Positions 25,457-34,225 of a stretch of 64,000 bases of DNA are shown here, piece by piece. The notes under the pieces were generated by a model. It was not told where the DNA came from. It ran no database searches and saw only the letters and a list, made by a program, of their open reading frames with translations. The DNA comes from Acidimicrobiales bacterium. Its GTDB lineage: Bacteria > Actinomycetota > Acidimicrobiia > Acidimicrobiales > Iamiaceae. A program made the position numbers and the translations under genes. Position 1 is the stretch's first letter. Every line of letters starts with the position of its first letter. The DNA lies in the NCBI GenBank assembly GCA_030447445.1, contig JAUJOW010000003.1, positions 135,133-199,132 of the forward strand. Direction: 5' to 3'.

Positions 25457-26374
25457 TCAGGTGGGGTGGTCGGGGGCCGGCTCGGGAGCCGGGTCGCTGG
25501 CCGCGAACTCGGCTTCCACCTGCTGCCAGGTGAGCACGTCGCGCTCGGCCACCCGTCGGCCCTGGTGCTGGGCCCGCTCGTGGCGGCCGGCCCACACGAA
25601 GAACAGGCCGGTGATGATGGCCCACAGGTAGGAGCCGCCGGCCAGCTTCATGATGAGCCCGGCGGCCTGCTGGTCGTCCTGGACGGTCAGCCCCCAGACC
25701 CGCACGGGGATGTCGTAGGCGGCATAGACGGCGTTGTCGGCGAAGGTCAGCCAGGCGCCCGGCACGGTGGGGACCACCGACATCAGGAACAGGTAGATCA
25801 TCTGCGCCGGCAGGGTCATCCGCCACTCCTCGATAGGACCGCAGACCGGGGTCCACATCATCACGGCGGCGAAGACCACGGCCACGTGGACCGCGTAGTG
25901 CAGCGGCCCGTTGGCCACCGAGGCGTTGACCAGCGCCGGCCAGTGCACGGCGATGACGGCGGCGTTGAAGGCCACGCCGGCGACGACCGGGCGGGCGCAC
26001 CAGCCGATGGCTCGCCGCACCCGACCGTCGCCGAGGACCAGGTCGGCCAGCCAGCGGGGGGTGGCCAGCAGGAACAGCGGCGGCATGACGAGGGTGAGCA
26101 GGAGGTGCTGGGCCATGTGCACCGAGTACAGGTACTCCTCGCCGATGTCGTGCATCGGCCAATCCGAGGCCACGGCCAGCACGACCACACCGGCGGCGAA
26201 GGCACCCACCTGGCGGGGCCGCAGCGCCCGCTGCCCGGCCGGCACCACCTTCGGCCCGATCACCAGGGCGGCGTAGGCGTAGAGGACGACGAGCGCGGCC
26301 ACGAGCACCCACACCTCGGGGTGGGGCTGCCACCGCCAGACGTCGGGGTCGGCAGCGGCGGCGAGGGCTCTCAT
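25457..26374 (-). CDS. ctaG: CtaG-like cytochrome c oxidase assembly protein
   Basis: The 305-residue protein has seven or so membrane helices and the caa3_CtaG family pattern: SDWPMHDIGEEYLYSVHMAQHLLLTLVMPPLFLL, HWPALVNASV and a conserved His-rich helix (HYAVHVAVVFAAVMMWTPV). These proteins are needed for copper insertion into caa3-type oxidase. It is the distal gene of the oxidase operon that runs leftwards from ctaC. The cytoplasmic tail is acidic and Pro-rich. Confidence 0.88.
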   Translation of the reverse strand: MRALAAAADPDVWRWQPHPEVWVLVAALVVLYAYAALVIGPKVVPAGQRALRPRQVGAFAAGVVVLAVASDWPMHDIGEEYLYSVHMAQHLLLTLVMPPLFLLATPRWLADLVLGDGRVRRAIGWCARPVVAGVAFNAAVIAVHWPALVNASVANGPLHYAVHVAVVFAAVMMWTPVCGPIEEWRMTLPAQMIYLFLMSVVPTVPGAWLTFADNAVYAAYDIPVRVWGLTVQDDQQAAGLIMKLAGGSYLWAIITGLFFVWAGRHERAQHQGRRVAERDVLTWQQVEAEFAASDPAPEPAPDHPT

Positions 26375-26386
26375 CGGACGGCCGGC

Positions 26387-26719
26387 TCAGAAGACGCGGA
26401 AGGTCAACAGGGCGGCGACGTACACGCTGACGGCGAGGAGCAGGCCCGAGTAGAAGACCCGGGTCAGCACCTTGGAGTCGAACTTCAGGTGCATGAAGTG
26501 GAGGGCGACCATCACGAACTTGATGGCCATGACGAGGAGCAGGCCACCGACCTCCACGAGGGTGGGAGCACCGAGGTAGGACAGGGCCACCTCGATGGCG
26601 GTGAGCACGGCCAGGATGATGGCGATGCGCACGTAGTAGGAGTCGGGGGGGTGGTGGTGCTCGGTGCCGTCGGCCCGCTCGTGGTCGCCGGTGGCGGTGA
26701 GGGCGGTGTCGGTGGCCAT
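26387..26719 (-). CDS. ctaF: Cytochrome c oxidase subunit IV
   Basis: From the ATG at 26719 the product is 110 residues. A His-rich cytoplasmic lead (EHHHPPDSYYVR) precedes three membrane helices with the COX4_pro pattern (ILAVLTAIEVALSYL, LLLVMAIKFVMVALHFMHLKFD). This small subunit stabilises the CuB region in caa3/bo3-type oxidases. It lies 5 bases after ctaE. Confidence 0.88.
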   Translation of the reverse strand: MATDTALTATGDHERADGTEHHHPPDSYYVRIAIILAVLTAIEVALSYLGAPTLVEVGGLLLVMAIKFVMVALHFMHLKFDSKVLTRVFYSGLLLAVSVYVAALLTFRVF

Positions 26720-26724
26720 GGTGC

Positions 26725-27384
26725 CTACTTGATCAGGTAGACGACGGTGAAGATCACGATCCACACCACGTCCACGAAGTGCCAGTACAAGCCGATGATC
26801 TCGATCGACTCGCTGCCGGTCGGGATCCGCCCCCGGGCCGACAGCGTGAACGCCGATATCAACATCACGATGCCGATCGACACGTGCACCCCGTGGAAGC
26901 CGGTGAGGGCGTAGAAGGCGCTCGACGCCGTGTTGGTGGTGAAGCCCATGCCCTCCTTGACGAAGAGCTGGAACTCGTAGACCTGCCCGGAGATGAAGAT
27001 GCCGCCGAGCAGGGCCGTGGCCAGCAGCCAGGTGCGGAGCTTGCGGTGGTCGCCGCGGCCGATGGCGGCGACGGCCAGCACCATCGTGAGCGAGCTCATC
27101 AGCAGGACGAAGGAGCTGATCGACGTGAACGGGATGTCGTAGAGGTCGCTGGGCAGCGGGCCACCGGCCTCGTTGTTCTCCTTGTAGAGCATGAACGTGG
27201 AGATCAGGCCGCCGAACAGGAGGCACTCCGAGCCGAGGAACACCCACATGGCCAGCTTCTCGTTGGAGATGCCGGTGTTGGTGACGTGGCCGTGGCTGTC
27301 CTCGATCATGGCCGAGGACGGCGCCGTGGTGAGCGCCTCCTTGGCGGCGCGCTCCTCGGCGGTCACTGCGCTGATGTCGGTCAA
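26725..27384 (-). CDS. ctaE: Cytochrome c oxidase subunit III
   Basis: The 219-residue subunit III starts at a TTG (27384); an in-frame stop lies just upstream and the next Met would cut into the conserved region. It shows WVFLGSECLLFGGLISTFML, the lipid-cavity helices and the C-terminal FYALTGFHGVHVSIGIVMLI and GLYWHFVDVVWIVIFTVVYLI. It lies between ctaD and ctaF in the same direction, so it is part of the canonical oxidase unit. Confidence 0.94.
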   Translation of the reverse strand: MTDISAVTAEERAAKEALTTAPSSAMIEDSHGHVTNTGISNEKLAMWVFLGSECLLFGGLISTFMLYKENNEAGGPLPSDLYDIPFTSISSFVLLMSSLTMVLAVAAIGRGDHRKLRTWLLATALLGGIFISGQVYEFQLFVKEGMGFTTNTASSAFYALTGFHGVHVSIGIVMLISAFTLSARGRIPTGSESIEIIGLYWHFVDVVWIVIFTVVYLIK

Positions 27385-27390
27385 CGGGCA

Positions 27391-29406
27391 TCAGTCAACG
27401 AGCGCCGCCTCCTGCTCGGGGGCGGCTTCGGCGCCCGTGGTCGTGTCGTCGCCGGCGGGTCCGTGGCCGCCGTGGTCGTGGGGGGCCTCGTCGTCGGAGG
27501 CGGGCTCGAGGGTCAAGCCGTAGATGGCGGCGATGACGAACAGCCCGCCGACCAGGCACAGCCAGAGGTTGTAGATCAGCCCGTAGCCGACGATGGGCAG
27601 GCCCGCAGCGAGCACGAGCGGCCAGTACGACGGCGACGGCAGATGCACGTCGGTGGCGTCGCCGGTCTGGACGACGTCGGCGGTGGCGGCGATGCGCACC
27701 GGCCGACCCTTGTCGTCCTCGCCGTACTTGCGGTGCCAGAAGTCGTCGAACTGGGTGATCACGGGCACCTCGTCGAAGTTGTGCTCAGGGGTGGGCGAGG
27801 GGACCATCCACTCGAGCGAGCGCCCGTCCCACGGGTCGGCCGCCATCACCTTGGCCGCCGCGCGGGCCCGGCGCCGGCTGACCACGATGTTCGCGAAGAA
27901 CATGACCACGGCGAGGGCGATGATGAAGGCTCCGATGGTGGACACGAAGTTCCAGAAGTTGAAGCCGTAGCCGTCGCTGTAGGTGTAGATCCGGCGGGGC
28001 ATCCCCTGGAGGCCGAGGATGTGCATCGGCCCGAAGGTCATGTTGAAACCGATGAGGATGACCCAGAAGTTCACCTTGCCGAGCTTGTCGTCGAGGGCGT
28101 AACCGAAGGCCTTGGGCCACCAGAAGTAGAAGCCGCCGAGGAAGCCGAGGAGGGCACCTCCGAACAGCACGTAGTGGAAGTGGGCGACGATGTAGTAGGT
28201 GTCGGTCTGCTGGGTGTCCGACGGGGACACGGCGTGGGTGACCCCCGACAGGCCGCCGATGGTGAACATGCTCACGAGACCGATGGCGAACAGCATGGGC
28301 GTGGAGAAGCGCAGCTTGCCGCCCCACATGGTGGCCAGCCAGTTGAGGACCTTCACCCCGGTGGGTACGGCGATGAACATGGTCGACACCGAGAACGCCG
28401 CCACCGAGATGGGACCGATCCCGGAGGCGAACATGTGGTGGGCCCATACCCCCCAGCCCATGAAGCCGATGGCGATGCCCGAGAACACCATGAACGGGTA
28501 GCCGAAGAGGGGTTTGCGGGAGAACACGGGGATGATCTCGGACACCACACCGAAGGCGGGGAGGATCATGATGTAGACCTCCGGGTGCCCGAAGATCCAG
28601 AACAGGTGCTCCCACAACAGGGGGTCGGCGCCGGCTTCGACGTTGAAGAAGTTTGCCCCGAAGAGCCGGTCGAACATCAACAGGAACTGGGCGGAGGTGA
28701 GCACCGGGATGGCGAAGAGGAGGAGGAACTGGGTCACCAGGGCCATCCACGTGAACACGGGCATCTTCATGAGGGTCATGCCGGGCGCCCGCATGTTGAG
28801 GCAGGTCACGATCAGGTTGATGGCACCGGTCAGCGAGGCCAGACCGGTCATGATGAGGCCCATGTTCCAGAAGTCGATGCCGTGGTGTGGCGAGAAGGCG
28901 ACACCGTTGTTCGGTGCGTAGTTGAACCAGCCGCCGTCGGGGGCGTGGCCGAGCAGCCACGACGAGTTGAGCATGAGCCCCCCGGCCAGGAACACCCAGA
29001 AGCCGAAGGCGTTGAGCCGGGGGAAGGCCACGTCTCGGGCGCCGATCTGCAACGGGATCAGGTAGTTCATGAGCGCCGAGCCGATGGGCATCACCACCAG
29101 GAACACCATGGTGGTGCCGTGCATGGTGAAGACCTGGTTGTAGAGGTCCGCCGACAGGAGCTGGCCCGACGGGGTGGCGAGCTGGACCCGGATCAGCAGG
29201 GCCTCGATGCCGCCGATCACGAAGAACACGAGGGCGGCGGCCCCGTACATGATGCCGATCTTCTTGTGGTCGACCGTGGTGACCCAGCTTCGCCAGCCCG
29301 TGGTGGTGCGGGGCCGGGAGAACACCCCGAGCGGGTTGCGGGCCGGGCCGCGCCCGTTGCCCGTGGGGAGGGCGAGGGGGCCGGCCTCGGTCGGGGTCAA
29401 TGACAT
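27391..29406 (-). CDS. ctaD: Cytochrome c oxidase subunit I (canonical, A-type) with C-terminal extension
   Basis: The 671-residue catalytic subunit has twelve core helices. The low-spin haem ligand is in FTMHGTT. CuB ligands are in WIFGHPEVYIMILP (with cross-linked Tyr and D-channel Glu) and VWAHHMF. The haem a3 and second haem a ligands are in VAHFHYVLFGG. The oxidase reduces O2 to water while pumping protons. After about residue 545 an extra 120 residues carry two more membrane helices (PSYWPLVLAAGLPIVGYG, LCLVGGLFVIAAIYG) and a His/Asp/Glu-rich tail. The gene lies directly after ctaC. Confidence 0.97.
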   Translation of the reverse strand: MSLTPTEAGPLALPTGNGRGPARNPLGVFSRPRTTTGWRSWVTTVDHKKIGIMYGAAALVFFVIGGIEALLIRVQLATPSGQLLSADLYNQVFTMHGTTMVFLVVMPIGSALMNYLIPLQIGARDVAFPRLNAFGFWVFLAGGLMLNSSWLLGHAPDGGWFNYAPNNGVAFSPHHGIDFWNMGLIMTGLASLTGAINLIVTCLNMRAPGMTLMKMPVFTWMALVTQFLLLFAIPVLTSAQFLLMFDRLFGANFFNVEAGADPLLWEHLFWIFGHPEVYIMILPAFGVVSEIIPVFSRKPLFGYPFMVFSGIAIGFMGWGVWAHHMFASGIGPISVAAFSVSTMFIAVPTGVKVLNWLATMWGGKLRFSTPMLFAIGLVSMFTIGGLSGVTHAVSPSDTQQTDTYYIVAHFHYVLFGGALLGFLGGFYFWWPKAFGYALDDKLGKVNFWVILIGFNMTFGPMHILGLQGMPRRIYTYSDGYGFNFWNFVSTIGAFIIALAVVMFFANIVVSRRRARAAAKVMAADPWDGRSLEWMVPSPTPEHNFDEVPVITQFDDFWHRKYGEDDKGRPVRIAATADVVQTGDATDVHLPSPSYWPLVLAAGLPIVGYGLIYNLWLCLVGGLFVIAAIYGLTLEPASDDEAPHDHGGHGPAGDDTTTGAEAAPEQEAALVD

Positions 29407-29415
29407 GGTCGGCTC

Positions 29416-30660
29416 CTACTCCAGCGTCTCGAGGTCGGCGACGAGCTGGTCGATCTGGTCTTCGGACAGCTCCAGGTTGGGCATGCCACGCGCACCGATC
29501 GGCTCGGTCATCGGGTTGAGCTGCCCGACGATCCCTTCGGTCTCCTGGTCGGGCGCCATCGGCTTCTGGGCCGGCGGGTTGCGCAGCCAGGCCTCGAGGG
29601 CGGCCCGGTTGAGGCAGCGAGCCCGGCCCTCGGGGTCATCGGCCCAGTCCACCCCGAGCGCTTCGCAGAACGGGGTTGCCTTGCGGAGAAGGAACTTGCC
29701 GCCGGCGAAGGTGGTCCTGCTCATGAGGTGGGTGAGGTCGGGCGCGTAGCCGGACACCTGCAGGCTCCGGTCCTTGATCCTGCCGTTCGGTGTGAACCGC
29801 TCCCGGTTGCCGGCGTTGACCCCGTTGATCACGTGGCAGCTCGAGCAGAGCTGCTGGGTGAAGACGCGGTAGCCCTCGGCCGCCGGTGAGGTGTCGCTCT
29901 CCCCGTACCGCCTCGCCGCCTCCTGTTGGCCCTCGGCCCAGATGGCGAAGTCCTCCTCGCTGAGGGCGATGACCTTGATGCGCATGTCGGCGTGGGCCAG
30001 CCCGCAGTACTCGGTGCACTGCCCCAGGTACTCGCCGGGCTGGTCGGCCTCGATGCTCCACGGGTGCTCCCGTCCGGGCACGGCGTCGCGCTTGCCGTTG
30101 AGCTTGGGCGCCCAGAAGCTGTGGATGACGTCGCGGGCGGTGATGGTGAGGTCGATGTCCCGCTCGGCCGGGATCACGAGGTCGTTGGCGGTGGTGATCT
30201 CGTCGAACTTCCCGTCGCCGTCGAGGTCGTAGCGGTACTCCCACCACCACTGCTGGCCGATGACCTCGACCTTGAGCGCCCCTTCCTCGGCGTCGGCGCT
30301 CAGGTCGAAGATGGTGACCACGGTGGCCACGCCCACGACGGCCATGATGAGGGCCGGGACGATCGTCCAGGTGATCTCGAGGCGGGTGTTGCCGTGGACC
30401 TGCTTCGGGATCTCGTCGAAGTCGTCGTCATCCTTGGCCCGGAACTTGAGGGGCACCAGCAGGCAGGCGGCCAGGATGATCACGAACACCACCCCGGCGG
30501 CGGCGAACACCGGGACGCTGAGGTTCTGGATGGTCCGGGCCGCTGGGCCCTCGGACTCGAACATGGTCTGGGGGTGGCGGTCCAGGGCGTCGCCGCAGCC
30601 GGCCAGCAGCCCCACCATCGCCAGCGGAGCGAACGTACGCACTCGGGCCACGGCGCCCAT
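29416..30660 (-). CDS. ctaC: Cytochrome c oxidase subunit II fused to cytochrome c (caa3 type)
   Basis: From the ATG at 30660, preceded by AGGAGGAG, the product is 414 residues. A lipoprotein signal ends LLAGC. Two membrane helices follow, then the CuA domain with GQQWWWEYRY and the CuA ligands in QCTEYCGLAHADMRIKV. A cytochrome c domain follows with haem motif CSSCH and a late Met candidate in ARGMPNL. The haem domain contains an insertion of about 60 residues between the CSSCH and Met regions. It accepts electrons from cytochrome c or a bc complex and passes them to subunit I. Confidence 0.95.
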   Translation of the reverse strand: MGAVARVRTFAPLAMVGLLAGCGDALDRHPQTMFESEGPAARTIQNLSVPVFAAAGVVFVIILAACLLVPLKFRAKDDDDFDEIPKQVHGNTRLEITWTIVPALIMAVVGVATVVTIFDLSADAEEGALKVEVIGQQWWWEYRYDLDGDGKFDEITTANDLVIPAERDIDLTITARDVIHSFWAPKLNGKRDAVPGREHPWSIEADQPGEYLGQCTEYCGLAHADMRIKVIALSEEDFAIWAEGQQEAARRYGESDTSPAAEGYRVFTQQLCSSCHVINGVNAGNRERFTPNGRIKDRSLQVSGYAPDLTHLMSRTTFAGGKFLLRKATPFCEALGVDWADDPEGRARCLNRAALEAWLRNPPAQKPMAPDQETEGIVGQLNPMTEPIGARGMPNLELSEDQIDQLVADLETLE

Positions 30661-30746
30661 CGAAGCTCCTCCTCGACTCGTGGCCGGAGTGTCCCGCATC
30701 CCTCGGCGGGTTGCCAACTCGGGCCGCCGCACGGTCCCCGACCGCC

Positions 30747-31589
30747 TCACGGGCCGAGCTCCACCGCGATTGGGCCGGGCCGGCCCACGCTGCCCTCACC
30801 CTCGCCGTGCCCGTCCTCCTCGGCCTCGTGCGGCTCGACCTCCCGGGGGCCGACGGCGGCGCCGATCACGCCGGCGGCCAGCACGGCCAGGCCGCCGACG
30901 AGCAGGAGGGCGGCCAGGACGTTGGGGCTGACCCGGGGGCGGGCCGACAGCAGCCAGGCCACGCCGAGGATGAGGGCAGGCACCAGGCCGAACAGCAGGT
31001 AGGAGCCGATCTTGGGGACGGCCAGCAGGACCCGGGACACGGCCAGCACGAACACGGCGATGCCGACCGCCGACAGCACCGGCACCTCGATGGGGTACAT
31101 CACCCGGTTGCGGATGCTCCGGTTGAGCGCCGGGTCCGCGGTGGCACGGTCGGCCCAGTTCTTGACCGCCCACTCGAAGGCCACGGCGACGAGCACGCCG
31201 ATGCCGAGCACCACCAGCGGCGAGCCGACCACCAGGCCGATCACCACCGAGCCCACGCCGAAGGCGGCCACGACGGGCCAGTAGCTGAGACCCTGCGGGA
31301 CGCTGGGGGCAGGTGGTGTCTCGCTGCCCACGAGCTCGGCGCCGGCCTCGGCGTCGGCGTCGCGGAAAGCCACGGTGACGCAGCCGATGAACAGGGAGGC
31401 GACGAACAGCCCGACGAGGACGCTGTAGCCGACGTGGTCGCCGACCCGGCCCTTGTAGCCGAGGGTGAGGACGCCGATGATCGTGTCGAGGTCGACCTGA
31501 TGGCCGGCGCTGGCCCCGCCGTAGACGGCGGCGGCGACGAGGGCGGCGACGGCCAGACCGAAGAAGTACTTGGATCCGGTGGTGAGCAC
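30747..31589 (-). CDS. Unknown membrane protein linked to the second oxidase-like gene pair
   Basis: From a GTG near 31589 the product is about 280 residues with seven or eight hydrophobic segments. Features are GLSYWPVVAAFGVGSVVIGLV, a cytoplasmic stretch EWAVKNWADRATADPALNRSIRNR and a His/Glu-rich C-terminus. YWP followed by a membrane hairpin resembles the C-terminal extension of CtaD, so it may be a free-standing counterpart of that extension. It is the last gene after the ctaD-like and ctaE-like pair and is probably a subunit or assembly factor of that complex. No named family was recognised. Confidence 0.75.
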   Translation of the reverse strand: MLTTGSKYFFGLAVAALVAAAVYGGASAGHQVDLDTIIGVLTLGYKGRVGDHVGYSVLVGLFVASLFIGCVTVAFRDADAEAGAELVGSETPPAPSVPQGLSYWPVVAAFGVGSVVIGLVVGSPLVVLGIGVLVAVAFEWAVKNWADRATADPALNRSIRNRVMYPIEVPVLSAVGIAVFVLAVSRVLLAVPKIGSYLLFGLVPALILGVAWLLSARPRVSPNVLAALLLVGGLAVLAAGVIGAAVGPREVEPHEAEEDGHGEGEGSVGRPGPIAVELGP

Positions 31590-31600
31590 GGTGGGATCGC

Positions 31601-32317
31601 CTACTTCGTCACGTAGATGGCGAGCCAGATGACCACGTACACGGCGACGGTGGCGTACCAGCACATCGCCGCCGCCGAGATGCCCTCCTTGTCCCGGCCG
31701 GCGTACTGGCCGCCGAGGGTGCGGAAGGTCATGAGCCCGGCGAAGACGAGGGCGGCGACCACCATGGCCAGGTGGGCGGTCGTGATCACGTAGATCAGGA
31801 CGGCAGCGGCGCTGTCGCGGATGCCGAGGTTCATCTGCGAGTAGAGGAACGTCGTGGCGTTGATCACGCACACGCCGAAGAGGATGGTGATGCCGAGCGC
31901 CAGGTAGGCGTGGGGGCGGTCGTTCTTGCCCACCGACCACACCGCCCAGTGCATGGTGACCACCGACATGGCGAAGGTGACGAGGATCATGTTGGCCGGG
32001 GTCAGCGGGATCACGGTCTCTTCGGGCAGCCAGGCCCCGGTGCGGTCGAGGGTGGCGGCTCGGGTGGCGAGGTAGACGCCGATCAGCCCGGCGAAGGCCA
32101 TGAAGGTGCCGGCCAGGGCGAGGGCGGTGCCGACGAGCAGGACCCGCGGGCGGGCCGGGGGCGGGGCGGGGGCGACGGCGGGCACCGTGTCGGCCACCTC
32201 CCACCCGGTCACGTCGACCGGGGTGGCGGGGAGGCCGGCAGTCGGGGCGGGGCCGGCGGCGCTCGGATCGGCGGCGGTGGTCGCGCGATCGGCGGCGGGG
32301 GTGCTGGTGGAGGCCAT
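31601..32317 (-). CDS. Second haem-copper oxidase subunit III-like protein
   Basis: The 238-residue protein has an Ala/Pro-rich cytoplasmic lead of 55 residues, then five membrane helices with subunit III features (LALAGTFMAFAGLIGVYLATR, MSVVTMHWAVWSVGKND, ITTAHLAMVVAALVFAGLMTF). Its start overlaps the stop of the ctaD-like gene by one base (TGATG), so the two are translationally coupled. It differs strongly from ctaE at 26.7-27.4 kb and presumably pairs with the degenerate subunit I encoded upstream. Confidence 0.82.
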   Translation of the reverse strand: MASTSTPAADRATTAADPSAAGPAPTAGLPATPVDVTGWEVADTVPAVAPAPPPARPRVLLVGTALALAGTFMAFAGLIGVYLATRAATLDRTGAWLPEETVIPLTPANMILVTFAMSVVTMHWAVWSVGKNDRPHAYLALGITILFGVCVINATTFLYSQMNLGIRDSAAAVLIYVITTAHLAMVVAALVFAGLMTFRTLGGQYAGRDKEGISAAAMCWYATVAVYVVIWLAIYVTK

Positions 32318-34068
32318 CAGCCGACACTCCCGGAGGCCTTGGCCGTCGCCGCCGCCCTGGTTTCGCCGGCGGCCCCGGTCTCGCCGGTGGCTCCGATCTC
32401 GCCGGTGCCTTCGGTCCCGCCGACGTCCCGGCCGTCGGTGGCTCCGGTCTCGCCGGCGGTCCGGCCGTCGGGGTCCCGGCCGTCGAGCAGCGGCGTGGCC
32501 GAGGAGACGGCGGGCAGGTCGGCGAAGTTGCCGAGGGGCGGGGGCGACGGTGTGGCCCACTCGAGGGTGTGGCCGTCCCACGGGTCGTCGGGGACACGAT
32601 CGCCCCGCCGGCGCAGGCCACCGAGGAGCCCGGCGAGGCCCAGGAGCAGGCCCAGCAGCACCAGCACGCCGCCGGCCGCCGAGGCGAGGTTCAAGGCGTC
32701 GATGCCCCGCTCGGCTTCCCGGTCGTCGCCGACCACGACCGAGAGGACGTCGGGGAAGGCGAGGACGAAGGTGCCGACCAGCAGCACCAGCGCCGCTGTC
32801 CGCCCGGCCGCCTCCGAGAGCGGGCGGCCGACGATCTTCGTGGCCCAGTACCACAGCCCGCCGAGGCCGCCGATGGTGGCGGCCAGGGTGACGAGGTGGA
32901 CATGGGCGCCGGCGTAGAGGTCGGTGCCCAGCTCGAAGCGCTCGATGGGGGCGGTGGCGCCGACGAGCGCACCGACGAGCAGCACGAGGAGGGCGGCCAC
33001 GGAGAACAGCAGCGGGCTGGCCAGCCGGGGCCGACCGGCCCGCAGCGCCGTGGCCGCCCCGCCGAGCACCACCAGCACCGGCACCACGGCGGCCAACGCG
33101 AAGACGATGGCCACGGGCGTGCGGCCCGAACCGGGGGAGACGGTGGGCTGCACGAACGCCCCGAAGCCGAGCAACCCGAAGGCCCCGATGGCGCCCATGG
33201 CGGCGCCGCGCCTCCCCGGCCGGGCTCGGGCAGACACCGGGACGGCGTCGGCGGCGAACCCGAGGACGGGCACGGCGAAAGCGTAGATCTGGGGTTGGCG
33301 CAGGGCCCAGAGGATCCGGTCGTACATGACTGGACCGTCTCGTCCGAACGCCACCGCCCCGTACCGGTGGTCGACGTAGATGAGGGCCAGCGTGGCCACG
33401 AGCACCGGGAGGGACACGAGCCACAGCACCGAGGTCACGAGCATCGCCCACGAGAACATCGGGGTCCGGGCCAAGGTCAGGCCCGGCGCCCGCAGGGTGA
33501 GCACGGTGGTGGCCACGCACAGGGCTCCGAGGAGCAGGGCGACGAGGACAGCGATGAAGGCCACCGCCCACAGATCGACGCCGTCGTCGCGGCCGCCACC
33601 GGGGCCGCCGTTGATGGCGTAGGCGGCCAGCAGCACGCCGCCGGCGACCAGCCAGGACCAGAACGAGGCGGCGGCGGCACGGGGGAAGGCGATGGCGCTG
33701 GCCCCGACCTGCAGGGGCACCACACACATGGCCACCCCGAGCAGGAAGGGCGCGAGGAAGAGGAACAGGCCGGCGACGCTGTGCAGTGTGAAGGTCTGGA
33801 AGACCGTGTCCTCGGGCAGCGTGCCCGCCTCGAACTTCTCGATGGCCACCGCCTGACCGGCTAGGCCGGACACGAGCAGGAAGAGGAGTGACGCCCCGAT
33901 GTAGAGGCGCCCGATGGCCTTGTGATCACCGCTGCCGACCACCGACGCCAGCCCTGCTGGTGCGACCGGCGGCTGGCCCCGGGCTTGCCCACCCTCGCCC
34001 GCAGACCTCGTCCCGCCGGCGACGCTGGTGGCCCCGGTCGCCTCGGGCGGCGTTTCGGTGACAGTCAT
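32317..34068 (-). CDS. Haem-copper oxidase subunit I paralogue lacking the CuB site
   Basis: From the ATG at 34068 the product is 583 residues with twelve or more helices. Haem ligands are kept: His in FTLHSVAGLFL and the His pair in AGAHVHLVTL. The CuB ligands are not: the GHPEVY motif of the canonical ctaD is RQPQIYAF here, and the WAHHMF pair is replaced in the segment LLGFGAFVQP. The Glu of the D-channel is also gone, while the Tyr remains. An oxygen-reducing centre is therefore unlikely. The C-terminus has the same DPWDGHTLEWATPSPPP segment as ctaD, showing common origin. The role is unknown: electron transfer, haem handling or a structural subunit are possible. Confidence 0.85.
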   Translation of the reverse strand: MTVTETPPEATGATSVAGGTRSAGEGGQARGQPPVAPAGLASVVGSGDHKAIGRLYIGASLLFLLVSGLAGQAVAIEKFEAGTLPEDTVFQTFTLHSVAGLFLFLAPFLLGVAMCVVPLQVGASAIAFPRAAAASFWSWLVAGGVLLAAYAINGGPGGGRDDGVDLWAVAFIAVLVALLLGALCVATTVLTLRAPGLTLARTPMFSWAMLVTSVLWLVSLPVLVATLALIYVDHRYGAVAFGRDGPVMYDRILWALRQPQIYAFAVPVLGFAADAVPVSARARPGRRGAAMGAIGAFGLLGFGAFVQPTVSPGSGRTPVAIVFALAAVVPVLVVLGGAATALRAGRPRLASPLLFSVAALLVLLVGALVGATAPIERFELGTDLYAGAHVHLVTLAATIGGLGGLWYWATKIVGRPLSEAAGRTAALVLLVGTFVLAFPDVLSVVVGDDREAERGIDALNLASAAGGVLVLLGLLLGLAGLLGGLRRRGDRVPDDPWDGHTLEWATPSPPPLGNFADLPAVSSATPLLDGRDPDGRTAGETGATDGRDVGGTEGTGEIGATGETGAAGETRAAATAKASGSVG

Positions 34069-34225
34069 CGACGCGGTGACCTCGCCGGCACCCGAGCCCG
34101 CCCGGCGGACGCGACGGTGCCTCCTGTGGGAGCGGTTCGGTTGGTTTCGGGACAATACACAGGCCCGTTCACGGCACCGAAACCGTCCCCTTCACGGCTG
34201 CCGCGGTCGCGCATCGCCGCCGTGG

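Noticed and set aside
26779..29403. An 874-codon open frame opposite ctaE and ctaD
   Set aside because: Its product is extremely rich in His, Glu, Asp, Gly and Val in the pattern produced by the complement of membrane-protein codons. The reverse strand carries intact oxidase subunits.
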